Positions 1 through 8,417 of a stretch of 64,000 nt of DNA are shown here, one piece after another. The notes below the pieces were generated by a model. The model saw nothing but the letters and a program-made list of their open reading frames with translations. It did not search any database and was not told where the DNA came from. Within the stretch, counting starts at the first letter, position 1. Each line of letters opens with the position of its first letter. Both the position numbers and the translations under genes were made by a program. The stretch is from assembly GCF_004327985.1 (NCBI RefSeq), contig NZ_SJDL01000008.1, positions 62,001-126,000 on the forward strand. The letters are read 5' to 3'. Source of the DNA: Marinobacter halodurans (GTDB lineage: Bacteria; Pseudomonadota; Gammaproteobacteria; Pseudomonadales; Oleiphilaceae).

Positions 1-1
1 T

Positions 2-118
2 GCCAAGTTCGACGCAAAGGACAACAACCGGCGTCTGGGAAATCTTTTCATTTACCGAGGCCTATATCGGCAGCAGTTTCGAGCATTCACCGTTGCCAAT
101 GAAGTGCTCACAGATTGA
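2..118 (+). CDS. C-terminal end of a truncated hypothetical protein
   Basis: An open frame enters from the left edge and runs 38 codons to a TGA just upstream of the next small gene. The translated end (it finishes FTVANEVLTD) has ordinary protein composition with aromatic and basic residues. The spacing to the next start, 15 nt containing the local TGGGAAATCGG motif, matches the other gene junctions in this run. The start lies outside the window and the family is not recognised. Confidence 0.5.
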   Translation, partial: AKFDAKDNNRRLGNLFIYRGLYRQQFRAFTVANEVLTD

Positions 119-133
119 TGGGAAATCGGGAAT

Positions 134-442
134 ATGAAGCGTAACAAAAGCGAAACGGGGTCAAGCTTCCCCTTTGGCGGCGAGCGCGTTGTCATTTGGT
201 TCGATAATCCGAATGTGGACCCTGTTGGATTATCAGAATCTGCCTTTCCGTATCCCAACAAAGTTATCGATAGGGCTTATCTCCCTGGTACCGATCGACT
301 TATTAGCGTTGTTCTTCTCCCGCTCACGGAAGCTGAAATTCAGGAAATTCGAAAAGCCGCGGTAGGGCAAGGTTCTACTGCTTGGATCAGAGAGGGCGAG
401 AACTACGTTTCACGATGGAAATCTGGCCATTACCAACACTGA
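134..442 (+). CDS. small hypothetical protein (102 aa)
   Basis: This protein of 102 residues is not recognised. It is mostly soluble in character with no signal peptide or membrane segment; the middle part (PGTDRLISVVLLPLTEAEIQEI) suggests a beta strand followed by a helix. The ATG follows the motif TGGGAAATCGGG by three bases, the same arrangement seen before the genes at 462, 627 and 803. It is the second of at least five tiny genes read in the same direction, probably one transcript. Confidence 0.6.
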   Translation: MKRNKSETGSSFPFGGERVVIWFDNPNVDPVGLSESAFPYPNKVIDRAYLPGTDRLISVVLLPLTEAEIQEIRKAAVGQGSTAWIREGENYVSRWKSGHYQH

Positions 443-461
443 TTATTCATGGGAAGCCGGT

Positions 462-614
462 ATGGCATACGATTCTGCCTTTGCTCGATGCAAACAATGC
501 GGAGAAAACGATTGCGAATGTGTCGAGCCTGAAGGCTGTCCTGCGTGCGGAAATGAAGAGGACCCGAGCTATTTTGGCGGCCGCTGTCCTGCATGTGGCC
601 ACGATTACGATTAA
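462..614 (+). CDS. zinc-ribbon mini-protein (50 aa)
   Basis: A 50-codon gene with eight cysteines: CKQC, CEC, CPAC and CPAC, the last two each followed by glycine. This is the signature of a rubredoxin-like or zinc-ribbon fold that could bind one or two zinc ions. It is preceded by TGGGAAGCCGG two bases before the ATG, matching the junction motif of its neighbours, and its TAA is followed within 12 nt by the next start. A longer overlapping frame exists here but lacks the cysteine pattern. The partner (nucleic acid or protein) cannot be told. Confidence 0.65.
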   Translation: MAYDSAFARCKQCGENDCECVEPEGCPACGNEEDPSYFGGRCPACGHDYD

Positions 615-626
615 TGGGAAACCGCT

Positions 627-788
627 ATGAGCACTGATAGAGAACAACTGGAACAAGAAGCGTTAGAAGCCGTCTCGGCTGATGACTACTACGAACTGTG
701 CGACAACTTAGCTGAGACCACAGACGCGGAGCTGGAAGGGATAATTGCAGACGCAGAGAATCAATCATCGTCGCCGTCGTTGGGATAG
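627..788 (+). CDS. acidic small hypothetical protein (53 aa)
   Basis: A 53-codon, strongly acidic and helical protein (MSTDREQLEQEALEAV at its start, serine-rich end). No family is recognised. The start is set by the motif TGGGAAACCG four bases upstream of the ATG. The gene begins 12 nt after the zinc-ribbon gene at 462 and ends 14 nt before the one at 803, so co-transcription and perhaps joint action with them is likely. Confidence 0.5.
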   Translation: MSTDREQLEQEALEAVSADDYYELCDNLAETTDAELEGIIADAENQSSSPSLG

Positions 789-802
789 TGGGAAATCGGA
801 GT

Positions 803-1147
803 ATGAGTGACGACAAGAAGGTTCCGCATTTTTCGGATGATTTGATGACCGAGGGCTCCCCGGAGTTAACCAGAGTATTGAATATGGCCCGAGGAGGCCA
901 ACAGTCTGAGGTGGACACCATGAAAGACCAAGATCTCAACGACCTGGTGCGAAGTGGGCGCAAGTACGGCGTGACTGCTACGTCCACTGAGCCAGAGGTT
1001 GCAGCCTACCCGGTAACCGTCTGGAAGATTGAATGTCCCAAGTGTGGTGATGAGTTAACCGCCGAAGAGGATGAATGTAAATCGGGCGCCTCGTTCACAG
1101 CGGAATGCAGCTCATGTGGCCACACATTCCCGGCCCGAGCCGTCTAA
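803..1147 (+). CDS. zinc-ribbon hypothetical protein (114 aa)
   Basis: The C-terminal third carries a zinc-ribbon pattern: CPKCG near residue 77, then CK and, near the end, CSSCG. The N-terminal 70 residues are polar. I place the start at the ATG at 803 rather than an upstream in-frame GTG at 788, because the ATG sits directly after the TGGGAAATCGG motif that precedes the other genes in this run. It is the second zinc-ribbon protein in the cluster. Zinc ribbons of this size often contact nucleic acids or transcription machinery, but nothing here proves that. Confidence 0.65.
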   Translation: MSDDKKVPHFSDDLMTEGSPELTRVLNMARGGQQSEVDTMKDQDLNDLVRSGRKYGVTATSTEPEVAAYPVTVWKIECPKCGDELTAEEDECKSGASFTAECSSCGHTFPARAV

Positions 1148-1280
1148 ACGAACATTGGAAATCGATACAAGGTGATTGGACTTTAATTGCTTTTCCCATC
1201 AGTGGATACAAAAAGCATGATTAAGCAAGCTTTCACGGCGGCAATTGTAAAAGACCATTAGAAAACAGAGAGTCATAATA

Positions 1281-1508
1281 ATGAACCAAATTTCACAATT
1301 AAACCTTTGGGTCTCTATCTTGTTTGGTATTACGATTGTTGTCCCAGGGGCAATATTAGGCTTTCGCGAAGCTATACCTATTTACGTGATCTTAGGGTTT
1401 ATGTGGTTTATCTTTGCTGCGATTATGGCTAAGGCATACATAGATTTCAGGAGATCAAGTTTTAAATCATTCTCGGCGTTCATGTATGCAAGAGAACTAG
1501 AAAAATAA
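1281..1508 (+). CDS. two-helix small membrane protein (75 aa)
   Basis: The 75-residue product has two clear hydrophobic segments, about residues 10-28 and 33-53, and a short basic/aromatic C-terminus, so it should be an inner-membrane hairpin protein. No family recognised. The region before it (1148-1280) is AT-rich and contains a decayed copy of the junction motif (TTGGAAATCG at 1155) without a start codon behind it, which may be the remains of a lost gene. Codon usage is more AT-rich than the neighbours. Confidence 0.55.
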   Translation: MNQISQLNLWVSILFGITIVVPGAILGFREAIPIYVILGFMWFIFAAIMAKAYIDFRRSSFKSFSAFMYARELEK

Positions 1509-1555
1509 AAATAGGTAACCATTTATGATTGGTGTTTGTGCCGGCGAGGTAGCTT

Positions 1556-1615
1556 ATGAGAAAATGTGAGGCTATCCTGACCAGAGAGCAGCGAGTCGAT
1601 ACGGAATCAAAATGA
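1556..1615 (+). CDS. possible 19-codon leader peptide
   Basis: A short frame reading MRKCEAILTREQRVDTESK starts at an ATG with GAGG five or six bases upstream and ends in an ATGA overlap with the next gene's start at 1612. That arrangement is typical of translational coupling. Its size makes it uncertain that it is a functional protein rather than a coupling leader. Confidence 0.35.
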   Translation: MRKCEAILTREQRVDTESK

Positions 1616-2040
1616 TTGTCTCTGCTGACGAACTTATCGATTCATTGTACCGACCTTATAAGCAATGGTCTGTTCCTGGGCTTCCCCCACAAAACGTCAT
1701 CCTGATAAAGCGTGAAAATGCACCTTGCATTGCAGCCTGTCCTGAACTCAACCTTCGCTGCGAAGATGATGACTATCTGACAGCTACGTTTGCATTGGTT
1801 GGAAAGTTCCGAGATGCAATGGGTATTATCGATGATACGACGATCTACACGACCTGTGTGCCTGCCTTCAACGTAGAAGCTGGTTTTGACGTTGGTACCT
1901 TAACTACCCATCAGGCGCATCATATAAGCGCGCATGATTGCGAAGTCGCATATCCGGTGGATAACATACTGGTCAACGCCCAAAAAGAGACTGACAATCC
2001 GAGGGCTGAGGATCAGGACCAGATGGACTTGTTCGTTTAA
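1612..2040 (+). CDS. hypothetical soluble protein (142 aa)
   Basis: A 142-residue protein without membrane segments; acidic overall with several cysteines (about residues 39, 43, 50) and two histidine-rich spots (HQAHH). The ending, QDQMDLFV, looks like a short linear motif. No family recognised. Its ATG overlaps the stop of a 19-codon frame upstream, so its translation may be coupled. Confidence 0.55.
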   Translation: MIVSADELIDSLYRPYKQWSVPGLPPQNVILIKRENAPCIAACPELNLRCEDDDYLTATFALVGKFRDAMGIIDDTTIYTTCVPAFNVEAGFDVGTLTTHQAHHISAHDCEVAYPVDNILVNAQKETDNPRAEDQDQMDLFV

Positions 2041-2067
2041 ATTATTCATTCAGGCGAAGTATTATTA

Positions 2068-2460
2068 ATGAAAAGGTCAATTCAAATTATGGGCGCAGTA
2101 ATTTTTATCGGCATCTCTCTAATTCTGATATCTTTTTATATGCAGGCTCGAGCCTACAAAAGTGCGGCCATTGATTTTTGGGGCGATCTTTACAACCCAG
2201 ATGAAAAGCAAGTAATCGACTGGGGATTAATTGGGAATCTGGTAATCCCAAAGGGCGGCCCCATTATTTCTCGAGACTACGCTGGCATTTGTCCGGACAC
2301 AGAGCTTCCCGTTGTTCCCATTCGGTACGATGCGTCAGGCCGAATCCAGGTTCTCTGTGGATTTGGAAGTGACACCATCGTTATGGGATTTAATCTGGAA
2401 CACCAAGATGAGCAGTTTAAATCTGTTCTTCGTGATGCAATCAAAGAAGACTTGAAGTAG
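2068..2460 (+). CDS. membrane-anchored hypothetical protein (130 aa)
   Basis: One N-terminal hydrophobic helix (about residues 8-27, after a lysine/arginine start) and then a soluble domain of about 100 residues. The topology suggests a single-pass inner-membrane protein with its domain in the periplasm, or an uncleaved signal anchor. No lipobox. It ends eight bases before the convergent stop of the membrane protein at 2469. Function unknown. Confidence 0.55.
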   Translation: MKRSIQIMGAVIFIGISLILISFYMQARAYKSAAIDFWGDLYNPDEKQVIDWGLIGNLVIPKGGPIISRDYAGICPDTELPVVPIRYDASGRIQVLCGFGSDTIVMGFNLEHQDEQFKSVLRDAIKEDLK

Positions 2461-2468
2461 CAATAGAT

Positions 2469-3413
2469 TCAGAATTTTCGGGTTAATATGGCTTCGCGCT
2501 CAAACTCAGCTCTATGGCTTTGAATCGCATCCGGATAAAGAATTCGGAGCATAATTTGGCGGATCCACGGAGTAGGTAGTCGGCCGCCGATTTCCAGTTC
2601 ATACCCCGACCTGAGGGCTACTCGTTTCAGCAGCCTCTCTGCTTTCAGCTTATTCCCGCCAAGAAGGTGCGATTTCATTTCTATCCTTCCCGGCGCAATG
2701 CCTTCTTTCGAGACCGCAAGCAGCCCATCTTCGAAAGCCTTTGCGGCACCCCTCAAGGTCAGTTTTTCATCAGATTTAGCCGGGTGAATGTGGATTTTCC
2801 ACGTCCGTCCGTGATCGAGTAGTCGGATTCTGGTATGCGGGTAGTCCATTGAGAATACTGCCATATAATCGCCGCCAGACATCCATGAGAGGGCAACGAT
2901 GGTAAATAGGACGACGCCTCCGAATTGAAGTTGCTCTGGAACCTCGTTAGTTAGAAATATGCTCACCGGTACTGCTACTGTATCAGCGTTGAATAGGTCC
3001 ACGGCCACCAAGTTAACTATGAGGTTCGCTGCGAGAATGAAGCCCAGCACAAGAACTGGAAACGTTATTGCGCAAATCCACCAGGCGATCGCCATCAACC
3101 AGGGGCAGCGACGGGCCACGAATGAGTTGACCGGGATCCCTCTACGAACACTTTTGGCCACAACAATAAATGCCGTGATGCCGGCAACGCTAAGAAGCAT
3201 TGCTCCAGCAAACCAGTCTGGCTGAAGGATTGTTTTGGTTAGCGCTTCCACCGTGCCGTGCGCGCTAACTCGTAGACCGGTTTGGATATCCAGGACACCC
3301 AGGGCGAGGCCCGCTACAATCAGGAATAGCATGGCTTTGTGAAGAGCGCTGATAGGCGGGCGGGATAGTATTTTGGCCAAGTAAGTTTCTCCGGATCCGG
3401 TACTGGAGGTCAA
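2469..3413 (-). CDS. multi-pass membrane protein with C-terminal cytoplasmic domain
   Basis: Four or five hydrophobic segments (about residues 27-45, 68-88, 105-135, 160-176) are followed by about 140 soluble residues rich in basic amino acids. The TTG at 3413 overlaps the stop of the upstream recombinase gene (TTG/TGA overlap), which suggests coupled translation; an internal ATG at codon 28 is the alternative start. It is the last gene of an operon with the recombinase and a 92-residue protein. No family recognised, and nothing links it directly to the secretion genes. Confidence 0.55.
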   Translation of the reverse strand: MTSSTGSGETYLAKILSRPPISALHKAMLFLIVAGLALGVLDIQTGLRVSAHGTVEALTKTILQPDWFAGAMLLSVAGITAFIVVAKSVRRGIPVNSFVARRCPWLMAIAWWICAITFPVLVLGFILAANLIVNLVAVDLFNADTVAVPVSIFLTNEVPEQLQFGGVVLFTIVALSWMSGGDYMAVFSMDYPHTRIRLLDHGRTWKIHIHPAKSDEKLTLRGAAKAFEDGLLAVSKEGIAPGRIEMKSHLLGGNKLKAERLLKRVALRSGYELEIGGRLPTPWIRQIMLRILYPDAIQSHRAEFEREAILTRKF

Positions 3414-4648
3414 ATTGCTCGCTTTAGACCGGTGGTATATCGCTCGGTCTTACTGGCGCTTATGTAGATGGCTTCAGTAAAGGCAACCGAAGTGTGCCCC
3501 AAGTCCTCTGACACGTGACGGATTGGTCTGCCTGCGTCAATATCCATTGAAGCGCCTGTGTGCCGCAGGTAGTGGCTATGATTGGCAATTTGCTCCATTT
3601 CAGCCGCGGCGTCCTTCTTTCCATCGTTCTCCATTCTCTCTGCGGCAATTAAAAATGACTCCCGGACCAGCCTCTCGAGCGTTCGCTTGCCAACCTGGCC
3701 GGAACCGTTTCGTCGCGGGATCATGGGCGACTTTTCACCGCGCTCAGGAAGCTGAGGTAATGCCCGCCAGCGTCGAAATCTCTTGAGGTAGGGCAGGTAT
3801 GCTGCCGGCAACGGTACATAGCGAGTCTTGCTACCCTTGCCAAAGACCTTGAGGTGCCAGTATTTCTTGCCGTCGACGATCTTCTGACCGAAAGCCGCCA
3901 TGGTTGGGTTGTATATTTCATCCGTGAGTTCGTTTTTCTGGGGTGCCAACTCGGAAACCCGGAGGTAGAGGGTTTTCATGGTGATCACGACGAAAAGATG
4001 CCGCTCGTATTTTTCGTCTTGATCGGCGGCCGTCTCGACTCCCTCCTTCAGATAGTGCCACTGTTCATCCGTCAGTCGTGGTGCAAGATCGTGGTCGTGT
4101 TCTTCATCAAAGCTCTCCCGGGAGGCTTTTTGTTCTGCCCGCCTGGCGTGAGCCATAGGGGATCGACTGATATATCCACGTGAGACCAGCGTTCGAAAAA
4201 AGGTCTTGAGGGAGCGTGTGGCAGCATCAAGGGTGGTCTGCCGCATTATTACTTTTTTAGTAGCGAAGAATGGGCGCCAACCGGCAATTGCGACCCGTTC
4301 TCCATCAGAAGACTCGAAGGCGTGCAGCGGCTTCTCGCCTACCCATGCTTTAGGCGGTTTTTTCAGAAAGCGCATGTAGCGGTTGATGTCGTCTTCGGTG
4401 CACTCACGAAGAGAGCGCTTTGAAATGTTCCATAGAAACAACAGGAAGCGTTGGACCTCGCCACGGAAGCGAGTATAGGTGCCCATGCTGGCGGCATAGT
4501 CCATCAGGAAAGCGGCCGTGACACGCCAGTCCTCATAGGCTTCACTGTGAGCCTCGTTGATGTATGCAGCCAGGGAAGGGTGATTGTCCAGGGTGAGGCC
4601 ACAATCCAGCAGCTGCCGCGGTGTATCGAATAACGGATGAATGTTCAT
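3410..4648 (-). CDS. tyrosine recombinase / phage-type integrase
   Basis: A 412-residue DNA breaking-rejoining enzyme with the full tyrosine-recombinase set: R230 (LRVSEL), K271 in the beta-hairpin (GKGSKTRYVPL), H359-x-x-R362 (HYLRH), H385 (LGHTS) and nucleophile Y395. The N-terminal 180 residues should be the core-binding SAM-like domain. I chose the ATG at 4648 because GAGG lies eight bases upstream; a longer frame up to 4744 would overlap the preceding gene. It is the middle gene of a three-gene operon. It may resolve plasmid multimers or integrate the element; no attachment site is obvious, though a perfect inverted repeat lies upstream at 5073. Confidence 0.9.
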   Translation of the reverse strand: MNIHPLFDTPRQLLDCGLTLDNHPSLAAYINEAHSEAYEDWRVTAAFLMDYAASMGTYTRFRGEVQRFLLFLWNISKRSLRECTEDDINRYMRFLKKPPKAWVGEKPLHAFESSDGERVAIAGWRPFFATKKVIMRQTTLDAATRSLKTFFRTLVSRGYISRSPMAHARRAEQKASRESFDEEHDHDLAPRLTDEQWHYLKEGVETAADQDEKYERHLFVVITMKTLYLRVSELAPQKNELTDEIYNPTMAAFGQKIVDGKKYWHLKVFGKGSKTRYVPLPAAYLPYLKRFRRWRALPQLPERGEKSPMIPRRNGSGQVGKRTLERLVRESFLIAAERMENDGKKDAAAEMEQIANHSHYLRHTGASMDIDAGRPIRHVSEDLGHTSVAFTEAIYISASKTERYTTGLKRAI

Positions 4649-4656
4649 GCCGCACC

Positions 4657-4935
4657 TCAACGTTTGTTGTGAGGATAGGGAGCCTTTCCAGTTTGAAACA
4701 GGGCTTCGATAGCGGCCGCGCTGTCGCCGTCGGTGTCGAACCAAACCAAACCGTTATTAAGACGGACTCGGGCGGCGCCGGGTATATATTCGATCGCTAC
4801 ACTGGGAGCTTCTTCAAACATCAGTTGGCAGACTCGCATGTTCAGCCCAAATGTTTGGCCAAAGACCACGAAAGCTTTGCATTCCTGTCCACCCGAGTCG
4901 AAGGTCACCACCTCCGGCATCTCAATATTTTCCAT
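4657..4935 (-). CDS. hypothetical protein (92 aa) heading the recombinase operon
   Basis: A 92-residue soluble protein of balanced composition with several beta-prone stretches. No motif recognised. It ends eight bases before the recombinase start, so the two are almost certainly co-transcribed. It could be an accessory or excision factor for the recombinase by position, but its sequence shows no helix-turn-helix. Confidence 0.5.
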   Translation of the reverse strand: MENIEMPEVVTFDSGGQECKAFVVFGQTFGLNMRVCQLMFEEAPSVAIEYIPGAARVRLNNGLVWFDTDGDSAAAIEALFQTGKAPYPHNKR

Positions 4936-5258
4936 CGACGTTCTCGCTGTGTTTGTGTTGGGCTGGATAGATCTTTGGCGTATACTGATTTAACACCCGC
5001 CGAAATACCGAACCTCCAATTTTCCATTTTAAGAAGGGCATAGCCGCCCCACCACAAAAATATGAGCTGTATTGTCGTATACTCTTAATTATACGACATC
5101 ATAGGGCAAAAATCCCACCTGCTCCAAAAATGGAACACATCTGACATCAGTTGGTGCTATTCGGATGTTCGTGTTGGTGGCCGGCGGTGTTTACGTGCGG
5201 AGAAAGGTGAAGAATGTGTGCGGCCGCAGTGATTGCGGCCGCGAAAAGGAAGGAAGGG
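4936..5258. promoter_or_regulatory. intergenic control region with 9-bp inverted repeat and GC hairpin
   Basis: No gene is supported here. TGTCGTATA at 5073-5081 is matched by TATACGACA at 5090-5098, perfect 9-bp arms with an 8-bp spacer; this is a likely operator or recombinase arm site upstream of the recombinase operon. A second structure pairs 5220-5228 with 5234-5242 (two NotI sequences, GCGGCCGC) and could form a 9-bp stem downstream of the gene ending at 5259; it lacks a T tract in that direction. Confidence 0.5.
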
Positions 5259-6836
5259 TCAAGACAATTCAGGCGACTCTGAGTTCATGTCCAGCTGCCA
5301 GGTATACAAGTCTGCCCAGTTTCCCGACAAGACGATATCGCTCGCTGAAAGGTTGAAGGAGTCAAGGAAGAACGAGGCTTTTTCCCCATCGGTGGTACCG
5401 ATTAACTCTTCAAGCGCTTCAACTGATGAGGCATGGCCTGCACTCCAGTCCCGGGGCATGTAAGAACGAATTTCGCGTGCTGCGGGATTATCTGATCCTT
5501 CAGCGCTTTCCAGCAAGCTTGCCCCTTCATTCAGCAAGATATTTCGCAGTGCGAGGCTTCTCAGCATTTTTGCGGCCTGATCGGCGGTATCCACTGAAAT
5601 AGCGATAGGGTCATCATGCTCAGGGTGTGGTGAGCACACAATCCAAGCGGGCTGGTCAAGACTGGTGATGTGCCCCTCCGCCGGTGGTAATTCGTTGGCG
5701 CCCTGTTTGCTCGGTCTAAGCGTGAACACTGGCGATGCTTCACCCTCAAGGATATAGCCCGGAAGCGGGTGGCCGTCCACGTCTGAGATTGCATCCAGAT
5801 TCAGCTCCTGGCGAATGAACCGGTACGCCCTATTCCATTCCAGCGACTTATCCGGACACCCGTAGAGCATTGCCCAAGCGTTGGCCTGCGATTTTTCGAG
5901 GCCATCGCGTGTAGCGGCAAACGCCGTTTCGTTCAACGCCTCCTTGGCGATATGAACAACGCCGCCATCAAACTTCCCGGCAGGAAGGTAGGCGATAGTC
6001 AGGCCATGCTCATCGGGGTTCAGGTCCTGTAAAACACCGGAGTTCGATTTATGCTTAAACTCAGGATCGTGGTAGTTGTATTCTTTGAGCAGAACCCCCG
6101 GGGCAGAAAAAGCTGTCTCCAGGTATTCCTTTTGTGCCTTCTGGAAGTGCCATTGTTCGCGGCCCTGCCCCCCAAATGCTGAGGCATCTGAGAACTGTTC
6201 TACAGCAGGTTCGACAATAGCCTTGCCAACAGTGTTAACCGCGGCCATTAAAGCGCGCGCCGCCGGCTCTTCCCCTGCCAACAACCTGTATTGCTGAGCA
6301 TATTCGGCCGACAACTCCAGACCTTTTTTTATGGCACCAGGTGTTGCCTGCATGTCGACAACCGTTGGTACACCTTGGTCAAAATAGCTCTGAAGCTGAC
6401 TCTCGACGGCGACATCGAAATCTCGGTCGACAGAACCCCCGGATTGAGACAAGTCGACTGCTTTACGCACCTGGGGTGCTTGCCCGAACAGGTGAGCGGC
6501 GCTTGCTTTAAAGGCAGTGACGACGGAACGGAAGGAGTTGGAGCGGGAATCGCGCACGGCGACACGGCCCGGGGAATCAGGATCATCGTTGCCAGCCTTC
6601 CGCAGCTTTTCCATATGTGCATAGATGGACAATCGGCTGTTGGTGTGAAGGCGTGTAATCTCTATCAGGGGCTGATCCAGCTCCTGCAAAACCGTCCTCG
6701 AGGTCGGATTCAAAAGGTCAGAAGGAAGATGAACCCGAACTTGGCACGGCGATGTATTCTTGGGGTCTTCATCTGAAAAAAAGAACACGCCTTCGAAGAC
6801 AACCTGAAGCCGGTCACCTAACTCAGCATCGATCAT
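5259..6836 (-). CDS. hypothetical protein (525 aa), last gene of an orphan operon
   Basis: A large soluble protein that I do not recognise. It has no membrane segment, no signal peptide and no Walker motif; the first 60 residues are beta-prone and the remainder mixed. The ending NSESPELS is acidic and serine/proline-rich, resembling the tails of several other proteins in this window. Start at the ATG at 6836, eight bases after AAGGAG. It follows the genes at 6854 and 7726 with gaps under 20 nt, each with a strong ribosome-binding site, so the three are one transcription unit. Confidence 0.65.
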   Translation of the reverse strand: MIDAELGDRLQVVFEGVFFFSDEDPKNTSPCQVRVHLPSDLLNPTSRTVLQELDQPLIEITRLHTNSRLSIYAHMEKLRKAGNDDPDSPGRVAVRDSRSNSFRSVVTAFKASAAHLFGQAPQVRKAVDLSQSGGSVDRDFDVAVESQLQSYFDQGVPTVVDMQATPGAIKKGLELSAEYAQQYRLLAGEEPAARALMAAVNTVGKAIVEPAVEQFSDASAFGGQGREQWHFQKAQKEYLETAFSAPGVLLKEYNYHDPEFKHKSNSGVLQDLNPDEHGLTIAYLPAGKFDGGVVHIAKEALNETAFAATRDGLEKSQANAWAMLYGCPDKSLEWNRAYRFIRQELNLDAISDVDGHPLPGYILEGEASPVFTLRPSKQGANELPPAEGHITSLDQPAWIVCSPHPEHDDPIAISVDTADQAAKMLRSLALRNILLNEGASLLESAEGSDNPAAREIRSYMPRDWSAGHASSVEALEELIGTTDGEKASFFLDSFNLSASDIVLSGNWADLYTWQLDMNSESPELS

Positions 6837-6853
6837 GAGCAATACTCCTTGAA

Positions 6854-7711
6854 TTAACCCATGGTTGGGGACGGATTGTGCGAAAGGTGATCGGCAAGAA
6901 CATCGATCGCATGAGATTTATAGGAGGCCATTCGATCAATGACGGCGTGTAGCGCATCACAGTCAGCATGAGCCATGAAAGCTGCAGCATCCTCCCCTTC
7001 CAGGACAACTGACTGGTCAGGATCCAGCTCGTCCTCAATGATAATGGTGGGGGCTGCCTCATCGATTTCCAGACGCAGGCTCTCGTTATCGAAATTGTCA
7101 GCCTGTCCGAATATGAAATTGCGCATCGATGCGACTTCGAAAAGAGTGTTTCCTTCCTGGCGCAATTCGGCTTCCCTGCTCTCTTGGTCAGTCATCGATA
7201 ACAGTTCAGCTGATTCAGGGATCAACCCATGACTGACAAGCATTTCGCCGATGCCCGAAAGGTCCTTGGCGTGCTTGATGAAACCGGCATCGATGTCTTC
7301 AGCAACCTGCTCCATCGAGTCGTAACTGAACACGGTATAGCCTGACAGGTCGCGAACATCGGCTGAAAACGCACCCCGCTCATCCAGGTTGATAAAATAG
7401 CCGAACCGACCATCGCTCACCCGCACATGATCACCAGGCCCCACGATTTCGCGTGATTGGAGCCCTCCAATGATCTCGCGTGGGTCCAGAAGATTCACAA
7501 CACCCTGCAGAAAGGGGGCGTCCTGTGCTGCGCTTTTGTGATTTTTATATGGCTCTGCCAGGGCTTCACGAACTGGTTCGCTCAAAATGTCCAGATTGTT
7601 GAATTGCAGAATGGTATCCCCGGTCGCGTCATCCGTGAGCGAGGCGACATAGGTGGCGTCTTCGGCCGCATAGTCGTGGAGTGTGAATGTGAGATGGCGT
7701 GGACCACTCAT
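6854..7711 (-). CDS. hypothetical acidic protein (285 aa)
   Basis: A 285-residue acidic soluble protein without recognisable domains. It ends in NPSPTMG, and its last bases ATGGGTTAA are identical to those ending the genes at 7726 and 22834. AGGAGG lies seven bases before the ATG. It is the middle gene of the 8268-to-5259 operon. Confidence 0.6.
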   Translation of the reverse strand: MSGPRHLTFTLHDYAAEDATYVASLTDDATGDTILQFNNLDILSEPVREALAEPYKNHKSAAQDAPFLQGVVNLLDPREIIGGLQSREIVGPGDHVRVSDGRFGYFINLDERGAFSADVRDLSGYTVFSYDSMEQVAEDIDAGFIKHAKDLSGIGEMLVSHGLIPESAELLSMTDQESREAELRQEGNTLFEVASMRNFIFGQADNFDNESLRLEIDEAAPTIIIEDELDPDQSVVLEGEDAAAFMAHADCDALHAVIDRMASYKSHAIDVLADHLSHNPSPTMG

Positions 7712-7725
7712 GGTAAGCCTCCTGT

Positions 7726-8268
7726 TTAACCCATTGAGGGTGAATCGTGGGTAGTTGGTGCGCTTTCTTCTGTCGGCAAGAAGGCACTTTCAGGCGCGGT
7801 CCAGCCGTCGATGGGCCGCTGGTAGTCGAGGGGGGAGTCGTAGAAAAGACCGTCGTGCGGATCAACACCGCCGGGGGTAATTGTGCTAGGTGTTAACTGG
7901 GAGTCAGGGCCCATGTGAATATTCTTCACGACGACTGCCTCACGCAGCGCAGCGTGTTCTGGCTGCTCTCCTTTCATTTCCATCGAATCATAGTCAGCAC
8001 CCGTCCCGACACTCACCCAGGCCCGAAAAACATCGACTTCACCGTTTGTGTTTAGGCATTGAAGTGGTAGCTCTGGCGTTTCGCGCCAGACTCCTTCCTG
8101 ATCACGCTTCAGGCCTATGGCATCCATCAGAATGCCGAAACCCGAGTAACTTCCGCGAAGCCCGGTGGTGTCGCTGAGGAACACAGATACCGAGCCGTGC
8201 TGCGGATCGAGCAAAGATGTGGGGATTGGCTCCCCACTAAGTGCGCAGACAAAACTCTTTAAGGCCAT
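7726..8268 (-). CDS. hypothetical protein (180 aa), first gene of the orphan operon
   Basis: A 180-residue soluble protein, no motif recognised. The last 40 residues are proline/serine/threonine-rich and probably disordered, ending DSPSMG; the shared -MG ending with its operon partner and with two other proteins in the window is notable. Start supported by GGAG seven bases upstream. It is divergent from the helicase gene at 8552, with a minus-strand terminator-like hairpin in the gap between them. Confidence 0.6.
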   Translation of the reverse strand: MALKSFVCALSGEPIPTSLLDPQHGSVSVFLSDTTGLRGSYSGFGILMDAIGLKRDQEGVWRETPELPLQCLNTNGEVDVFRAWVSVGTGADYDSMEMKGEQPEHAALREAVVVKNIHMGPDSQLTPSTITPGGVDPHDGLFYDSPLDYQRPIDGWTAPESAFLPTEESAPTTHDSPSMG

Positions 8269-8417
8269 TGGCTTCTCCGGTAATTCAAGATAGTAGATGC
8301 AATTCTATCAATAAAAGTGGGGGGCAAAATTTGGAGAAACCGGACAAGCTGATAGGGGTAGTGCGCTGGCGGTGCCCTGAAGTTTATAGAACCCGCGTCG
8401 GTGATATCCTGAATACG

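Noticed and set aside
382-630. 82-codon frame over the zinc-ribbon gene
   Set aside because: The overlapping 50-codon frame at 462 has the cysteine pattern and the local start motif; this one has neither.
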